Below the pieces are notes generated by a model. That model worked only from the letters and a program-made list of their open reading frames with translations. It searched no databases and had not been told where the DNA came from. Of a DNA stretch of 64,000 bases, positions 1-8,026 are shown in pieces; the stretch's first letter is position 1; the number at the start of each line of letters is the position of its first letter. A program made the position numbers and the translations under genes. Source of the DNA: UBA1822 sp963615055 (GTDB taxonomy: Bacteria; Bacillota; Negativicutes; Veillonellales; Dialisteraceae). The stretch is taken from NCBI GenBank assembly GCA_963615055.1, contig CAVEFO010000003.1, positions 1 to 64,000 of the forward strand, read 5' to 3'.

Positions 1-1
1 A

Positions 2-463
2 ACCGTTATGGGTCTACTTTTTTCTCAGGTGTTCAATTTCATTTTACAACCTACCGATGGAAGTTATAAGTACCCAGATTCCAATACTGGAGGAAGTTGG
101 AGGTCTACAAACCCCAAAGCAGAGCAAGAAGCCATGGCGCAAAAAAATAAAAGCAGCAATGGACTGCTCTATGATACTTGCAGGCATATTCGATATATCC
201 GTGATAATTATTTCTCAAGCTATCACTTGTCTGGTATCGTAATCGACAGCTTTGTTTATAATGCAATTGGAAATTGGAGATGGCTGAACAGTGGTGAATC
301 TTCATCTTCACCAAGCGGAACTTATGAACAGGTTCTATTAGATTACTATAATCAGCATGGAATAAGCCATGGAATGAGTATCAATGCTCCAGGAAGCAAT
401 GATAATGTTTCTACTTCTTCCAGCTATGAGTGTTTAGGAAAAGTATTAAGAAACATGATTTAA
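2..463 (+). CDS. CD-NTase-like nucleotidyltransferase, C-terminal part (gene runs off the left edge)
   Basis: The frame is open from the first bases of the window, so the gene starts upstream; the ATG at position 8 is not a convincing start. The visible part resembles the C-terminal half of SMODS/CD-NTase proteins, the enzymes that make cyclic oligonucleotides in CBASS anti-phage systems: a DGSYKYPD...GGSW..TNP block, a GIVIDSFVYNAI helix, an APGS motif and a terminal SSYECLGKVL. The catalytic GS...DxD core would lie outside the window, so activity cannot be judged. The region is more AT-rich than the rest of the window, which fits acquired DNA. No effector gene follows. Family assignment is from memory of motifs and is moderately sure. 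Confidence 0.55.
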   Translation, partial: TVMGLLFSQVFNFILQPTDGSYKYPDSNTGGSWRSTNPKAEQEAMAQKNKSSNGLLYDTCRHIRYIRDNYFSSYHLSGIVIDSFVYNAIGNWRWLNSGESSSSPSGTYEQVLLDYYNQHGISHGMSINAPGSNDNVSTSSSYECLGKVLRNMI

Positions 464-476
464 AAATGGACAAGCC

Positions 477-515
477 AAAGGCGATCTACCGTAAAAAGTT
501 GGTCGCTTTTGTTTT
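477..515 (+). terminator. Rho-independent terminator after the CD-NTase fragment
   Basis: AAAGGCGATC (477-486) pairs with GGTCGCTTTT (501-510), with two wobble pairs and a 14-nt loop, followed by a T-rich run. It ends the CD-NTase transcript and separates it from the DUF3847 ORF. Confidence 0.65.
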
Positions 516-543
516 ATCCATTATTGCAAAAGGAGTACCACCT

Positions 544-747
544 ATGCCAAACGAAAAACTGGAGAAGTTGAAGCACGACCAGTATGTTGCGGAAAAGAAG
601 CTGACCGCAGCCCAGCACAGGGAAAAGCGACTGGAAAGCGAACTGAAGCGTCTGACCCGAAGTGAACGCACCCACCGTCTCTGCACCCGTGCCGGAATGC
701 TGGAAACCTTTTTGAGAGAGCCAAGCGTTCTGGTCCTATGTCAATAA
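544..747 (+). pseudogene. DUF3847-type small mobilisation-associated protein, 3'-truncated at the IS
   Basis: An AAAGGAG ribosome binding site (530-536) precedes ATG 544. The product begins MPNEKLEKLKHDQYVAEKK and carries QHREKRLESELKRL and RTHRLCTRAGMLETFLREP, recognisable as the charged DUF3847 family found beside relaxase genes of Firmicute conjugative and mobilisable elements. Family members are usually longer and continue after FLREP. Here the frame runs only a few codons further, to a stop at 745-747 that lies inside the left end of the IS element, so the C-terminus is lost. No relaxase follows. It marks the left end of the window as a degraded mobile element. A longer in-frame start at 430 lacks a good RBS. 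Confidence 0.6.
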
Positions 748-779
748 ATAGTACAAACGAAAATGAGAAATTCAGCCCA

Positions 780-1685
780 TTAGGCAACAGATTGAGACCT
801 TACTTTTTGGTATAACTCCTCGAAGAGGTCCGGCGACATGTAGTCGCAGTGACTGTGGATTCTGACCGTGTTGTAGAACGCCTCAATATACTCGAAAACA
901 AGCCTGTAAGCGTGGCTGTAATCCAGTATAGTGAACCGGTTGAGCCACTCCCTTTTAATCAGCGAATGAAACGATTCGATGCAAGCATTGTCGTAAGAGT
1001 ATCCGCTGCGCAAATAGCTCCGCTGCATTGATTTTGTAGCCTCCCGCCAAGCTTTTGATACATATTGACTCCCTCGGTCGGAATGTATGATCAGCGGCCT
1101 ATCAATATCGCGACGCGCCTTAGCTTTGTTGATTGTCTCAATCACGGTCGAAACCTCCATCGTGTCTGCCAGTGTCCAAGCAATAATTTTACGAGAAAAC
1201 AGATCCATAACGCAGTTCAGATATACAAAACCGCTTTGTGTCCAAATATATGTAATATCCGTGCACCATACGGTGTTGGGATGTTCAGGATTGAAATGTT
1301 CGTCAAGAATATTTTGAAGCTCATTGCTGAAATCGGAATTTTTTGTTGTAACGGTCCAAGGCTTTACCCACTGAGCCTTTATCCCCATTTCACGCATGTA
1401 TTTTCCGACCGTACGTTCGGAAATTGTTTCGCCGGATAGGCGAAGCTCGTGCGTTATCTTGGGGGCTCCGTAATTTTGCTTGGATTTATCGTATATGGTC
1501 TGGATTTTCTTTTTGATGGTATCTTGGCGCTGTTTTGTACGAGATATCTTCCTGTTCAAGAAGGAACGATATCCGGAACGGGACACATCTAAGAGTTTCA
1601 GCATTCCGGAAGTAGAAACGTGGTGTCCTGTGGTTTTAGACGCTTCTACTTTGGCAGCAACTTCTGTGTAGATCGTTTCTGTCAT
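780..1685 (-). CDS. IS3-family transposase OrfB (DDE integrase domain)
   Basis: 301 aa. An N-terminal HTH_21-like region (YGAPKITHELR) is followed by an rve integrase core with the expected acidic triad: WCTDITYIW (first D), HSDRGSQY (second D) and DNACIESFHSLIKRE (E). It overlaps the 3' end of OrfA by four bases at GGGGAAAAAATGACAG. The run of six A could support a -1 frameshift giving an OrfAB fusion transposase, as in other IS3 elements; re-initiation at the ATGA overlap is the alternative. The catalytic residues are intact, so the enzyme may still be active if OrfA is expressed. Confidence 0.9.
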   Translation of the reverse strand: MTETIYTEVAAKVEASKTTGHHVSTSGMLKLLDVSRSGYRSFLNRKISRTKQRQDTIKKKIQTIYDKSKQNYGAPKITHELRLSGETISERTVGKYMREMGIKAQWVKPWTVTTKNSDFSNELQNILDEHFNPEHPNTVWCTDITYIWTQSGFVYLNCVMDLFSRKIIAWTLADTMEVSTVIETINKAKARRDIDRPLIIHSDRGSQYVSKAWREATKSMQRSYLRSGYSYDNACIESFHSLIKREWLNRFTILDYSHAYRLVFEYIEAFYNTVRIHSHCDYMSPDLFEELYQKVRSQSVA

Positions 1686-1981
1686 TTTTTCCCCAGAATG
1701 CTGATGGCTTTTTTTAACACATCAAGTGCATCCAGTGCATCACGAAGCTCACGTTTGAGGCGGGCAATTTCTTTTGCTTCGTCTGAACTGTAGTTTCCGG
1801 AGCCTCTGACAGGAATATCTCCGTCGGAATTTCGGAATTGCGCCTCCCAGCGGGCTAAAGTGCTGAGGCCTATGCCAAGGTTCTTGGCAGCTTCTATTTG
1901 TGTCAAATCCGGATGCTCTTGTCGGTATCGAATGGCATCCAGCTTAAATTGCTTTGCGTGTTGTGATTTTTTGTAAGTTAT
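1682..1981 (-). CDS. IS3-family transposase OrfA (HTH), probable non-ATG start
   Basis: Helix-turn-helix subunit with LTQIEAAKNLGIGLSTLARW and a C-terminal leucine-zipper-like segment (IARLKRELRDALDALDVLKK). The first canonical-type start is TTG at 1906, but homology-like sequence continues upstream (TYKKSQHAKQFKLDAIRYRQ) to an ATA codon at 1981, placed 7 nt after AAGGAAG. This looks like an ATG changed to ATA, or a rare ATA/ATC start. If the start is lost, transposition would be reduced. Using TTG 1906 gives 74 aa and removes part of the DNA-binding domain. Confidence 0.7.
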   Translation of the reverse strand: MTYKKSQHAKQFKLDAIRYRQEHPDLTQIEAAKNLGIGLSTLARWEAQFRNSDGDIPVRGSGNYSSDEAKEIARLKRELRDALDALDVLKKAISILGKK

Positions 1982-2103
1982 GATAGTTCTTCCTTTAGTT
2001 GATTAGATAACATTTTTTTGGAATATCTTAATCTTTTTAGCTTTTTCTCACAGCTTTTTTGTTGCGTCGATTTTTGTCCGTTTCTCAAATTTCTCAAAAA
2101 ATA

Positions 2104-2131
2104 TTGACAAATATGCCATTCTATTTATACT
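2104..2131 (+). promoter_or_regulatory. Promoter of the MacAB-like operon
   Basis: TTGACA at 2104-2109 and TATACT at 2126-2131 are separated by 16 nt. They lie about 55 nt upstream of the AAGGAGG/ATG of the adaptor gene. The promoter is outside the IS, so the operon does not need read-through from it. Confidence 0.65.
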
Positions 2132-2185
2132 GATACTATCTTGGAGGGTATAAAATTTTTTGGTTTGACATATAAGGAGGGCGAC

Positions 2186-3265
2186 ATGGATAAGAAATGG
2201 TGGGGGCTCATTTTGGTCGGGCTCTTGGCGATTGGCGGCGGTTGGTATTATCATTCGTCCGCGCAGGCGAAGACGCAGGATGCGTATACGTTGGGCGCGG
2301 TGACCAAGGGAAATATTTCCGTCACGATTGATGCGACGGGGACGATTGAGCCTGTCGAGAGTGTTGATTTGTCGGCGACGGTGTCGGGGACGCTGCAGGA
2401 AGTCTTGGTGAAGCAGAACGAAGCGGTGACGAAGGGGCAGACGATTGCGGTGATCGAATCGAAGGCGGCGACGTCGACCTTAAAGCAGGCGGAGAATACG
2501 CTCGCCAATAAGGAATCGTATTTCCATCGGCTGAATAAACTTTACGAAGATGGCGCGATTTCTTATCAGGATATGGACAATGCGCGGTTGGAGTATTTGA
2601 ATAGTCAGGCGGCATACGACAAGGCGCAGGCGGATGTGAATGATACGATCATTTATGCGCCGATGGATGGGACGATTATCGGGGAGCCGATGAAGACGGG
2701 CGCGACGGTCTCGCAAGGGCTGTCGAGCCAGATGATCATTGCCACTGTCGCGGATTTGTCGGAAATGGAAATCCAGCTTTTGGTCGATGAGACGGACATT
2801 GGGGAAATTTCTTTGGGACAGGGCGTGGAGTTTACGGTGGATGCGTATCCGGAGCGGACGTTCCACGGGGTCGTGGATAATATTTCCAAGAAGGAAACGT
2901 CGTCTTCGTCCTCGTCTTCGTCGTCTGTCGTGTATTACACGGTGTATGTGACAATCAATCGCGATGAGCTCGAAGGGTTGTATCCGTCGATGACGGCGCG
3001 CGCGGAAATCAAGGGTCGGGAAACGGAAGACGCACTCATCGTGCCGGTGACGGCGATTCGGAGCGACACGACGGGTTCGTATGTGTATAAGAAATCAGGC
3101 AAGGGCGTTGAAAAAGTTTATGTGACGACGGGGATTACGACGAATTCGCAAGTGGAGATCACCAAGGGGCTCTCGGAGGGGGATGAGATTGTCGTGTCCG
3201 GGACGGTCGCGCAGGAGACGACGACGAAATCGGCGAAGAACAGCCATCCGGGGCCGGGGTTTTGA
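2186..3265 (+). CDS. MacA-like efflux periplasmic adaptor (HlyD/membrane-fusion family)
   Basis: 359 aa starting at ATG 2186 after AAGGAGG; an upstream in-frame start at 2141 has no such site. One N-terminal membrane anchor (residues about 5-20), a first lipoyl half (VSGTLQEVLVKQNEAVTKGQ), a coiled-coil hairpin (KQAENTLANKES...QAAYDKAQADV), a second lipoyl half (IIYAPMDGTIIG) and a beta-barrel/MP domain are visible. It would bridge the inner-membrane MacB-type pump encoded next to the outer membrane, exporting macrolides, peptides or lipids. A run of nine serines interrupts the beta-barrel region at about residues 237-245. No TolC-like partner gene is in the window. Substrate unknown. Confidence 0.85.
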   Translation: MDKKWWGLILVGLLAIGGGWYYHSSAQAKTQDAYTLGAVTKGNISVTIDATGTIEPVESVDLSATVSGTLQEVLVKQNEAVTKGQTIAVIESKAATSTLKQAENTLANKESYFHRLNKLYEDGAISYQDMDNARLEYLNSQAAYDKAQADVNDTIIYAPMDGTIIGEPMKTGATVSQGLSSQMIIATVADLSEMEIQLLVDETDIGEISLGQGVEFTVDAYPERTFHGVVDNISKKETSSSSSSSSSVVYYTVYVTINRDELEGLYPSMTARAEIKGRETEDALIVPVTAIRSDTTGSYVYKKSGKGVEKVYVTTGITTNSQVEITKGLSEGDEIVVSGTVAQETTTKSAKNSHPGPGF

Positions 3266-3267
3266 TT

Positions 3268-3984
3268 ATGGCGGAGGCGAACAATTTGCCGGAGGAGGTC
3301 ATCCGTCTCACGCACATCGGGAAGTCGTATTATCTGGGAAACAACCAGGAAGTCCCGGTGCTGCGCGATATCAATCTTTCCGTCCGGCGCGGGGAATTTG
3401 TGTCCATCATGGGACCGTCGGGCGCGGGGAAATCCACGCTAATGAATATTTTAGGCTGCCTCGACCGGCCGACGAAAGGCTCGTATCTCTTGGGCAATCA
3501 GGAAGTCGCGAACCAGACGGACGACGAGCTGGCGTATACGAGAAACAAGAGAATCGGTTTCGTATTTCAATCGTTCAATCTTTTGCCGCGCCTTTCGACG
3601 GTCGATAATGTCATTTTGCCGATGGTGTACGGACATGTCTACAAAAGCGAGCGGCGGAAACGGGCGGAGGCGATGCTCAAAAGTCTGGGGCTGGGGGATC
3701 GGATCGATCATATGCCGAATGAGCTCTCCGGCGGGCAGCGGCAGCGCGTCGCTATTGCACGGGCGCTTATCAATGATCCCGCCATCATCATGGCCGACGA
3801 ACCGACGGGGAATTTGGACAGCAAATCAACGACGGATGTCATGAATTTATTTACCGAACTCTACCAATCGGGGAAAACGGTGCTCTTGGTCACGCATGAG
3901 CTCGACGTGGCCGATTACGCGACGCGGCACGTCATTTTGTCCGACGGTGCCATCAGCAAAGACGTGAGGGGGCATCTCCTATGA
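3268..3984 (+). CDS. MacB/LolD-type ABC transporter ATP-binding protein
   Basis: 238 aa. Walker A GPSGAGKST, Q-loop FVFQSFNLLPRLS, signature LSGGQRQRVAIARAL, Walker B IIMADEPTG and the H-loop VTHE are all present, so it is a complete ATPase of the MacB/LolD/FtsE subfamily. The start is ATG 3268, just after the adaptor stop; a TTG at 3262 is possible. It overlaps the permease gene by ATGA. In E. coli MacB the ATPase and permease are fused; here they are separate polypeptides. It powers the exporter from the cytoplasmic side. Confidence 0.9.
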   Translation: MAEANNLPEEVIRLTHIGKSYYLGNNQEVPVLRDINLSVRRGEFVSIMGPSGAGKSTLMNILGCLDRPTKGSYLLGNQEVANQTDDELAYTRNKRIGFVFQSFNLLPRLSTVDNVILPMVYGHVYKSERRKRAEAMLKSLGLGDRIDHMPNELSGGQRQRVAIARALINDPAIIMADEPTGNLDSKSTTDVMNLFTELYQSGKTVLLVTHELDVADYATRHVILSDGAISKDVRGHLL

Positions 3985-5195
3985 CAAGTATTTACTGGGA
4001 AAGCATCCTCATGGCGTGGGAATCCATCGTCGCCTCCAAGCTGCGCTCGCTTCTGACCATGCTGGGGATTATCATCGGCGTCGCGGCCGTGATCGCGCTC
4101 ATGTCTCTGGGCTACGGTGTGCGCGAAAATATCGAGAGCAATATTTCCTCGCTCGGTTCCAATCTTTTGACGGTCATGCCCGGCACGAGCCGCAAACCCG
4201 GCGTGCGTCCGGCAACGGGCTCCATGGAAACTTTAACGTATAAAGATTATCTGGCGGTCAAGAATCTGCCGAATATTTCCCACAGTTCGCCCATGGTGCG
4301 CAGCAGTTACGTCGTCGTCGCGGGAAACAAAAACTGGACGACCACGGTCTATGGCGTCACGGCCGAATATAAAGACGTCGCGAGCCTCGATGTGACGGAA
4401 GGGCGCTACTGGACGGAAAAAGAATTTGAAGGGCGCGAACGCGTCGCCGTGATTGGAAAGACCATCGCGGAGAATCTTTTTGCGGGTGAAAGTCCCATCG
4501 GGCAGAAACTTCGCATCAACAACGATCCGTTTACCGTGATCGGCGTCTTGGAAGAAAAAGGCTACTCCTTCTCCGACCAGGACGACCGCATTCTTTGCCC
4601 GTTTTCCACCGTGCAGGAACGCATGATGGGCATCACGTACTTGAATTCCATCACGCTCACGACGGCGTCTTCGGACGTCATGAGCCAAGCGGAAACGGAC
4701 ATCACGAATCTTTTGCGGACGCGGCATCGTCTCGCGGCGACGGCGGATAATGATTTCAGTATCAACAATTCGCAGGACATTTTGGAAACGATGGAAAGCA
4801 CGACGCAATCGCTCACGATATTTCTGGGCAGCATCGCGGCGATTTCCCTTGTCGTCGGCGGAATCGGGATCATGAATATCATGCTGGTCTCCGTGACGGA
4901 GCGCACGAAGGAAATCGGGATTCGGAAAGCTTTGGGCGCGACGTATGAAATGATCGTCGTGCAATTTCTGATCGAAGCCGTGACAATCAGCATCGCGGGC
5001 GGCCTCATCGGGATTCTTTTAGGCGTCATTTTAGCGAAAATCATCCCGCTCATCGTGGGGATGAATACGGTCATCACCGCGACGCCCATCGTCGGCTCGT
5101 TCCTTTTCTCCGTCGCGATAGGCCTCATTTTCGGCCTATATCCGGCACAAAAAGCGGCGAAACTCAATCCGATTGATGCGTTGCATTATGAATGA
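3981..5195 (+). CDS. MacB-like ABC transporter permease (FtsX fold)
   Basis: 404 aa. An N-terminal membrane helix (about residues 20-45, LRSLLTMLGIIIGVAAVIAL) is followed by a large MacB periplasmic core domain and three C-terminal helices. The conserved cytoplasmic motif NIMLVSVTERTKEIGIRKAL lies before the last helices. It starts at the ATGA overlap with the ATPase gene, so the three genes form one operon. The protein should work as a dimer by mechanotransmission, pushing substrate from the periplasm through the adaptor and an outer-membrane channel. It is last in the operon; repeat sequence follows. Confidence 0.9.
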   Translation: MTSIYWESILMAWESIVASKLRSLLTMLGIIIGVAAVIALMSLGYGVRENIESNISSLGSNLLTVMPGTSRKPGVRPATGSMETLTYKDYLAVKNLPNISHSSPMVRSSYVVVAGNKNWTTTVYGVTAEYKDVASLDVTEGRYWTEKEFEGRERVAVIGKTIAENLFAGESPIGQKLRINNDPFTVIGVLEEKGYSFSDQDDRILCPFSTVQERMMGITYLNSITLTTASSDVMSQAETDITNLLRTRHRLAATADNDFSINNSQDILETMESTTQSLTIFLGSIAAISLVVGGIGIMNIMLVSVTERTKEIGIRKALGATYEMIVVQFLIEAVTISIAGGLIGILLGVILAKIIPLIVGMNTVITATPIVGSFLFSVAIGLIFGLYPAQKAAKLNPIDALHYE

Positions 5196-5199
5196 TAAA

Positions 5200-5420
5200 G
5201 GCAGGGGCGGGGGTTTGGTTTGCTTCTCTTTTGCGGCGTTGGCGATGAAAGCTTTAGCAAGATAGGGATGGGGAGCAGGCTCTTGGTCGCTTTGCTTTTG
5301 CGGCATTTGAAAGAGGAACCTTGGCAAGATAGGGGATGAGACGCCCCTCATCTCTACCGGCACTCAGGTCATCGTCAAAATTGCCGCCCAAAGACAAGGA
5401 TAAATAAATGACGCCCCTCA
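5200..5420. repeat. R1 intergenic repeat cluster (two reverse copies, one forward copy)
   Basis: Read on the minus strand, 5340-5200 contains two tandem units of about 65-70 nt, each starting CTC..ATCcCTATCTTGC and later carrying GCCGCAAAA. Read on the plus strand, 5349-5420 contains a diverged unit (CTCATCTCTACC ... CCGCCCAAAGACAAGG) ending CTCATTTTTTACGAAAGG, which runs directly into the RBS of the next gene. Related units occur at 14865-14940 and 20285-20535. No gene is seen here. Confidence 0.6.
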
Positions 5421-5442
5421 TTTTTTACGAAAGGAGAACCGT

Positions 5443-6162
5443 ATGAAAAATTTCTTTTTGTGTCTTGTATCTACGCTGATTCTCCTTGCGGCCGGGCAGA
5501 CGGCTTCGGCGGAGTTTGTTTCTTGGCATGAGAAAACATATGATTTTTCTCGCGTGAAAACCATTTACGTCGCGGCGTTTGATATGCGTGAAGCCAAACT
5601 CGATGATGTGCTGAAAGAAACGATTTTATCGGAAGAATTTCGGATGAAGCTGGCCGCCGTTTCCCGATATTCCTACATCATGGAAGATGAGGCGGCAGAC
5701 GAAACGGCTGTTTCCGAAAACAATGCGAAAGAGGAAACGGCGGCGGTGGAGAGCGATGTGAGTGCGCCGGTGAAAACGGAAACGAAAGTGACGAAAATTT
5801 CAAAAGCTGCCGCAGCTTCCGGCGCCGATGTGCTGCTTTGCCCGATTCTTCGCACGTACAAAGTCACGCAGGAGCTCGTGCCGGCGCACACGGAATGGCA
5901 AACGCGCCAAATCGACCGTTCGTGGAAAGACCGGGACGGAAGATGGTACAAAGAATACCAAACAATCAGCTACCCCGTCCACGTCCCGGACGCCTACATC
6001 GATCACGCGTACATTTCCTGCGCATTTGAATGGTACGACTTGCGGACGGGGAAACTCATCGCCGGAAGCGAAGACACCCGCGACCGCCGCTACGAGGACA
6101 ATCCCATCGAAATGTACCGCCGCATCGTGGATCGTTTTTTAAAAAATTTGAAGAAACTTTGA
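5443..6162 (+). CDS. Secreted protein of unknown function
   Basis: 239 aa with RBS AAAGGAG and a clear signal peptide (MKNFFLCLVSTLILLAAG, cleavage after TASA). The mature part begins with a beta-type region (VKTIYVAAFDMREAKLDDVL), then an acidic low-complexity Glu/Ala/Val linker at about residues 82-115, then a GADVLLCPILRTYKV strand and a Trp/Tyr-rich segment (WQTRQIDRSW, WYKEYQTISYPV). This layout resembles outer-membrane-associated proteins that collect a cell-envelope value by gene name, such as GNA1162/DUF4136-like folds, but I cannot name the family. It stands alone between a repeat cluster and a strong terminator. Confidence 0.75.
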   Translation: MKNFFLCLVSTLILLAAGQTASAEFVSWHEKTYDFSRVKTIYVAAFDMREAKLDDVLKETILSEEFRMKLAAVSRYSYIMEDEAADETAVSENNAKEETAAVESDVSAPVKTETKVTKISKAAAASGADVLLCPILRTYKVTQELVPAHTEWQTRQIDRSWKDRDGRWYKEYQTISYPVHVPDAYIDHAYISCAFEWYDLRTGKLIAGSEDTRDRRYEDNPIEMYRRIVDRFLKNLKKL

Positions 6163-6166
6163 TATC

Positions 6167-6215
6167 AAAAATATGCCTCATTTGTTTTAGAAAAATAAGT
6201 GAGGCATATTTTTTG
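6167..6215 (+). terminator. Terminator after the secreted protein gene
   Basis: AAAATATGCCTCA (6168-6180) pairs with TGAGGCATATTTT (6200-6212) around a 19-nt loop, followed by T residues. Confidence 0.85.
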
Positions 6216-6735
6216 TGACGAAGGATTGAAGAAAGCGGAGTCAGATATGAACGGCTTGTTTTTTTGTAAGGATCGAGATAGAAGTGTCGCTTCGCAACAT
6301 CTTCGCATTCGAGATTCCATCTTAAAAGCAGAATTGAAAATTGAGGGAAAGTGGAGAAGCCTTAGACGAAACGCCTTTTCGCTCACATCGTGCCGGTTAT
6401 AATCTGATTCTACGGGGGACGGAAAATCGTCCAACGGACAGTTTTCTTCGGAAAAGGGCTTGACTGGTGGCGGCTTTCGGTTGCGTTTTTCAATTACGCG
6501 AAGCGCGCACCACTTTCGCCTAACAGCAGACAGTTAATAGTTTTTGTGTCTGACGAAAAAAAACGAGCAAACATCTGACGTCTGATGTATGATGTTTGAT
6601 GTCTCAGCCACCATGAGTCGACCAGAGCCGAGCGGCAGTTCTTGGCGCCAACCTCACGGGCTTATAGAAGTAATATGATATAATAAAAGACAAACACAAT
6701 ACATTTCTTAGGTCATTTCCAAACGGAGAAAATTT
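6216..6735. other. 520-bp gene-free stretch with low-complexity repeats and the obgE promoter region
   Basis: No convincing gene is seen; short open frames on both strands lack RBS and domain signals. It contains an ACGCGAAGCGCGCACC motif also seen near 9580 and 29275, a TAACAGCAGACAGTTAAT element, and a TCTGACGTCTGATGTATGATG run near 6575 that resembles part of the inverted repeat at 33815-33865. A TATAAT at 6679-6684 is the likely -10 box for obgE; no good -35 is visible. Confidence 0.5.
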
Positions 6736-6738
6736 TCT

Positions 6739-8025
6739 ATGTTTATCGATAAAGCGCGGATTATTGTGGCGTCTGGGGCCGGTGGGGACGGGATGGTTTC
6801 GTTTCGGCGGGAGAAATATGTGCCGCGGGGCGGGCCTTCCGGCGGGGATGGCGGTCGCGGCGGGTCTGTGATTGTGCGGGCTGCGGGAAATGTCAGCACG
6901 CTGATGGATTTCCGGCGGCATCGGAAGTTTGCCGCGAAGAATGGCGAGAGCGGCGGCGCGAAAAATATGTACGGCGCATCGGCGGAAGATGTCGTGATCA
7001 AAGTGCCGCTGGGGACGATGGTGTACGATGTGAAGACGGATGCACTGCTGGCGGATCTCACGCATGAGGGGCAAGAGGCTTTGCTCGTGCGCGGCGGTCG
7101 CGGCGGCCGCGGCAATCAGCATTTTGCGACGTCCGCGGTGCGAGCGCCGACGTATGCGGAAAAAGGAGAGCCGGGCGAAGAAAAAGAAGTGCGTCTGGAG
7201 CTCAAAGTTTTGGCCGATGTGGGGCTTTTGGGCTTTCCGAGCGTGGGGAAATCGAGTCTCATCCGGAAGGTATCGGGGGCGCGGCCGGAAGTGGCGGCGT
7301 ATCATTTCACGACGTTGGAGCCGCATCTGGGTGTCGTGGAGCTTTCGGATGAGCGCAGTTTCGTCATGGCGGACATTCCGGGGCTCATTGAAGGTGCGAG
7401 CCGGGGTGTCGGTCTCGGCTATGAATTTTTGCGGCACGTGGAGCGCACGCGTGTCCTGATTCATGTGCTGGACGCGGCTGGAAGCGAAGGGCGCGATCCT
7501 TTGGAAGATTTCCGCATCATCAATGAGGAGCTGTCTGTTTACAGTCCACAGCTGGCGGAAAAGAAACAGATTGTCGCGGCGAATAAGATTGATTTGCTGG
7601 CAGATGAAGCACAGCTTGAAACGCTCAAGAAGGAAATCGAAGCGGCCGGTTACGAATGTTTCCCCATTTGCACGCTCTCGGGCGAAGGGGTGCGCGCGCT
7701 GATGGAGCGGGCGTGGGAAATTTTGCAGGAGGTGCCGGCGCTGCCGGACAATGTGCCGGAGCGGACGATTGTCTATGACGTGCCGCAGGATGAATTTGAG
7801 ATTACGGTGGAGGACGGCGTGTACCATGTCCGCGGCAAGCGGGTGGAGAAGTTGGTCGCGATGACGGATTTCGACGACGCGTTCCAGCTGCGGCGTTTCG
7901 AGCGCGCGTGGAAGTTTATGAATTTGGATAAATTGTTGAAGAAACAGGGCATTCGCGAGGGCGATACGGTCGATTTGTACGGGATGGAATTTACGTTTGC
8001 CGAGAAGCGGCAGGATGAGGATTGA
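6739..8025 (+). CDS. obgE: Obg/CgtA ribosome-assembly GTPase
   Basis: 428 aa. The glycine-rich Obg domain (GGDGMVSFRREKYVPRGGP, GGRGGRGN) spans about residues 1-158. The G domain has G1 GFPSVGKSSL (about 165), G2 TTLEP, G3 DIPGLIEGAS, G4 NKID and G5 SGEG. A C-terminal OCT domain begins near residue 345 (FEITVEDGVYHVRGKRVEKL). Obg binds the 50S subunit during late assembly and senses guanine nucleotides. It begins a tight run of genes (yhbY, proB, then proA, nadD and others) in a common Firmicute order. Confidence 0.97.
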   Translation: MFIDKARIIVASGAGGDGMVSFRREKYVPRGGPSGGDGGRGGSVIVRAAGNVSTLMDFRRHRKFAAKNGESGGAKNMYGASAEDVVIKVPLGTMVYDVKTDALLADLTHEGQEALLVRGGRGGRGNQHFATSAVRAPTYAEKGEPGEEKEVRLELKVLADVGLLGFPSVGKSSLIRKVSGARPEVAAYHFTTLEPHLGVVELSDERSFVMADIPGLIEGASRGVGLGYEFLRHVERTRVLIHVLDAAGSEGRDPLEDFRIINEELSVYSPQLAEKKQIVAANKIDLLADEAQLETLKKEIEAAGYECFPICTLSGEGVRALMERAWEILQEVPALPDNVPERTIVYDVPQDEFEITVEDGVYHVRGKRVEKLVAMTDFDDAFQLRRFERAWKFMNLDKLLKKQGIREGDTVDLYGMEFTFAEKRQDED

Positions 8026-8026
8026 G

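Larger units (their letters stand above)
739..2012 (-). mobile_element. IS3-family insertion sequence (about 1.27 kb)
   Basis: The two transposase frames (1682-1981 and 780-1685, minus strand) are bounded by a sequence beginning TGTCAATAAATAG at 739 and one ending GATAACA at 2012. Both outer ends start TGT when read inward and are only partly similar (about 13 of 23 positions), as is common for IS3-family ends. The flanks (CTA left, TTT right) show no target-site duplication, which suggests a deletion or recombination next to the element rather than a simple insertion. The exact ends are inferred. Confidence 0.6.

Noticed and set aside
739..2012. Target-site duplication around the IS
   Set aside because: Flanking triplets (CTA and TTT) do not match, so none is claimed.
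6165..6434. 89-codon minus-strand ORF before obgE
   Set aside because: It runs through a terminator hairpin, has no RBS, and its composition is unlike the neighbouring genes.
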